Positions 15,009 through 16,744 of a stretch of DNA of 16,744 nt are shown here, piece after piece. The notes under the pieces are model-generated. The model did not search any database. It was not told the DNA's origin and worked only from the letters and a program-made list of their open reading frames with translations. Within the stretch, counting starts at the first letter, position 1, and each line of letters begins with the position of its first letter. Source of the DNA: Candidatus Poribacteria bacterium (GTDB lineage: Bacteria > Poribacteria > WGA-4E > UBA9662); contig PACG01000010.1 in NCBI GenBank assembly GCA_002699335.1, positions 1 through 16,744 on the forward strand, given 5' to 3'. The position numbers and the translations under genes are program-made.

Positions 15009-15605
15009 GCTATGATGTCTATGTTACGGACACGATACGAGATAGCGTTTCCTCGGAACAGGAGATGGTTTTCTGGCTTGATCTATTTGACGGAAAATAC
15101 CGGGTCAGTGTTTGGGTTGGGGATCTGCACGCCTCACTAGAATCCATGATTTTGGGTTGTAATGGAGAATACCTTCGCGTTGAGGCGAGGCGGATGAAAT
15201 CCGGATTTTGAGGAACACTTTCGAGAAGTACATCAAAAAACCGGCAAGCTCATTCTTATCGGAGATAGCGTGCCGGATTATAAAGAAGCGCGAGAACTCG
15301 TCATCGAAGAGGTCACTTATCACAAATACCATAATGGCAAAACGGGCAAATTTTATTCACAATTCATTCAGGCTCTTGCATCAGACCCCTGTATCATAGG
15401 TTATCACCACTGCGGATTCATTCAAAGCTGGCAAACACCTCGGCGGAAAACCTACGCCACGCGCAGTAGCTTCATCAATCCATTCGGAGAAACCTACAAA
15501 GTCTTTACTGAACGGGTTACCCAGACAAATCTGCAGATCAATGCGTGGCACAAAAGTCGAATGAGAAATGAAGAGAAAAGGATCCACAATGTCAGACAGA
15601 GATAA
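15005..15605 (+). pseudogene. Agarase-like glycoside hydrolase relic with central deletion
   Basis: Two parts of a glycoside hydrolase are joined. At 15005-15193 the frame reads CYDVYVTDTIRDSVSSEQ, then FWLDLFDGKYRVSVWVGDLH, which fits an N-terminal galactose-binding-like domain ('f.vdLpnG.YrVtv.vGD'). At 15204-15605, in another frame, it reads DFEEHFREVHQKTGKLILIG, GKFYSQFIQALASDPCIIGY, HHCGFIQSW, FINPFGETYKVFTERVTQTN and INAWHKSR, the end of a TIM-barrel hydrolase. The middle of the barrel is absent, so an internal deletion probably joined them. Exact family and substrate are uncertain; resemblance is to agarase-type enzymes of marine bacteria. Confidence 0.6.
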
Positions 15606-15986
15606 ATACGGTGGCTGGACCAAACTAAAATGCGAAGCAACAGGGTTCTTCCGCCTCTAAAAAACCGAGCAACGCCTCCCTTATTCACAGATTAAACCAC
15701 GTTGACTCGCCCAAAATCTACCGCTGGTACAATCACAGACACTGGGAAAAGGAACTCCGATTACCCCAAGGCGCCGATCAACATTTGCGCACAGAACCTT
15801 TTGGAATGCTGAAATTAGAGTGGATCACAAATCCCTCGACTTCAACTGCCTCTAGAGCAACAACCTATCTCTTGGCCTCGACCTCTGCTCCTACATCCGA
15901 CGTGCCCGCACCATTGATAATGAATACTCGCGCAGACCAGCCCCGAAAACTTCCTCGATGTATTCTCCGACGATAGGTGTCAACTT
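15589..15986 (+). pseudogene. Second agarase-like glycoside hydrolase relic (N-terminal part)
   Basis: From an ATG at 15589, with AAAAGG about 7 nt upstream, the frame reads MSDRDKYGGWTKLKCEATGF and FRL before a TAA. Other frames continue RLNHVDSPKIYRWYNHRHWE, then KELRLPQGADQHLRTEPFGM, YIRRARTIDNEYSR and ENFLDVFSDD. 'YGGWt..k.eaTGFFr' followed by 'lNHVd...YNr.+WE' is the start of the same hydrolase group whose C-terminus ends just upstream. Its start lies inside the last codons of that relic, so the two were probably translationally coupled tandem genes. Several frameshifts and a central deletion destroy it. Confidence 0.6.
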
Positions 15987-16049
15987 AAGCTGAGAGGGCG
16001 ATTTCTAAGACGTGTGAGAAGATAATTTCGACGAAACGGATTATCATTT
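15987..16049. other. Short spacer
   Basis: No gene or structured site was recognised between the hydrolase relic and the ribosome site at 16050. Confidence 0.3.
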
Positions 16050-16343
16050 AAGGAGGAAGCAAGGAGAAGAAATGGCAGCCTGAGTAGTCAGCAGAAAAGG
16101 GATGGTTCAGAAAGAACAGATTTCGTTTTAACAAATTCTCTCGGACCAGCAGTTGCGCCACTGTTGGCCAAACATCTGCTTCCAGATGAAAGAAGAAGGA
16201 AGTTGCTTGGACCTAGTTTCTTCTGGTGGATGGTTTTTTCGGCCGCTGAACCCTGGCCTCCAGGTTCCTTGCTCATAGGCTTCTTGGCGGCAGCTGTATC
16301 CCATCCCCCAGCTAAAGTGAGCCGTCTATCCAGAAGGCGTTGA
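16050..16343 (+). pseudogene. Possible transposase N-terminal relic
   Basis: A strong ribosome site (AAGGAGG, 16050-16056) is followed by an ATG at 16072 whose frame stops after three codons. One frame away the sequence reads SLGPAVAPLLAKHLLPDE, then RRRKLLGPSFFWWMVFSAAE, ending in TGA at 16341. The 'll.p..rrrkl.p..ffW.mv.s' pattern recalls the N-terminal part of IS4-type transposases, but the match is weak. The nearby IS30 relic is a different family, so this would be a separate insertion remnant. A minus-strand open frame covering 16088-16435 is compositionally poor and is taken as its shadow. Confidence 0.25.
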
Positions 16344-16403
16344 GCCAGCAACTGACAGAAATTAACTGGCACTTGTTTCGAGGCGTGCATTGGCCAAGGG
16401 CGC

Positions 16404-16744
16404 CAGCTGTCCATCGTCTTATTAACTGAAGGCAAAACGGCTCAATGCCTTTCTAAGGATATCATGAAGCTCTGGTCACAATACCTGATCCGGTTCTCAC
16501 CCGGACTTCGGATCATGGAACGGAGTTTGCGGATCACAAAAATATTGCCCACCAACTCAAGGCCAGATTTTACTTTGCTCATCCAGATGCTTGATGGGAA
16601 CCTGGCTGGAACGAAAATAGCAATGGACTCATTGGCCAATACTAACCAAAGAACAGGGACTTTACAACCATTAGCCAGAAGGAAATTAACCCGGTCATGA
16701 TTAAACTCAACAATCGACCCAGAAAATGCCTTGGTATTAAAACA
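16404..16744 (+). pseudogene. IS30-family transposase relic (cut by right edge)
   Basis: Starting at 16404 the frame reads QLSIVLLTEGKTAQCLSKDI. After a shift near 16490 it reads RTSDHGTEFADHKNIAHQLK, then ARFYFAHPDA, a TGA at 16592-16594 where Ser is usual, WEPGWNENSNGLIGQY, a TAA, then PKNRDFTTISQKEI and MIKLNNRPRKCLGIKT to the edge. This is the DDE catalytic part of IS30 transposases (TxDNGxEF, FAHPYASWERG.NENTNGL, LN.RPRKcLgf). The second catalytic Asp and the Glu remain, but DNG has become DHG. The N-terminal DNA-binding part was not found, and no terminal inverted repeat is visible in the window. Confidence 0.85.

Noticed and set aside
16088..16435. 115-codon minus-strand ORF
   Set aside because: Poor protein-like content and no start signal; the plus strand has the better reading (possible transposase N-terminus).
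1..16744. CRISPR array, tRNA, rRNA or complete diversity-generating retroelement
   Set aside because: No regularly spaced repeats, no cloverleaf or rRNA sequence recognised, and no reverse transcriptase or template repeat found by eye.

Overview
The window looks like part of a genome from an uncultured, probably sponge- or marine-associated bacterium. The gene mix (formylglycine-generating-enzyme/C-type-lectin domain, caspase fold, MttB-family methyltransferase, enolase-superfamily enzyme, agarase-like glycoside hydrolases, Asp-box propeller, a KOW/barrel-sandwich protein) recalls Candidatus Poribacteria. That is inference from gene content; no rRNA or tRNA is present to settle it. Base composition is moderate and TTG/GTG starts are common.

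Layout. (1) 1-650: the N-terminus of a tyrosine recombinase runs off the left edge (minus strand), followed by a broken unidentified reading frame. (2) 653-1441: an intact SDR-fold gene that lacks all the catalytic residues of the family. (3) 1440-6000: decayed genes. These are a caspase-fold fragment and a FGE/C-type-lectin fragment (plus strand), two hairpins beside a relic of a REP-associated transposase, a small nested inverted-repeat element, and a two-gene operon relic on the minus strand (MttB-family methyltransferase, then a Cys/Met-metabolism PLP enzyme). A perfect 12-bp dyad lies just before the operon start.

(4) 6359-13972: a compact, intact block. A near-consensus promoter precedes gatA, followed co-directionally by a four-helix membrane protein, a CtpA/S41 protease, a seven-Asp-box propeller and a small protein, ending at a likely terminator. 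A TPR gene and a secreted jelly-roll-like gene are divergent, and a KOW/barrel-sandwich protein converges on the latter. (5) 13973-16744: decay again. It holds an AT-rich spacer, a short Ig-like fragment, an enolase-superfamily relic (minus), two tandem agarase-like glycoside hydrolase relics (plus), a possible transposase N-terminus and an IS30-family transposase relic cut by the right edge.

The most striking property is the contrast between the undamaged central block and the flanks. In the flanks almost every recognisable gene can be re-read by switching frame a few times, so damage is mostly small indels with a few stops and deletions. Mobile-element remnants (recombinase, REP transposase, IS30) mark the flanks. 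No complete new defence or mobile system is visible. The closest hint is the caspase plus lectin-fold pair, which resembles known diversifying conflict-system proteins but is broken here.
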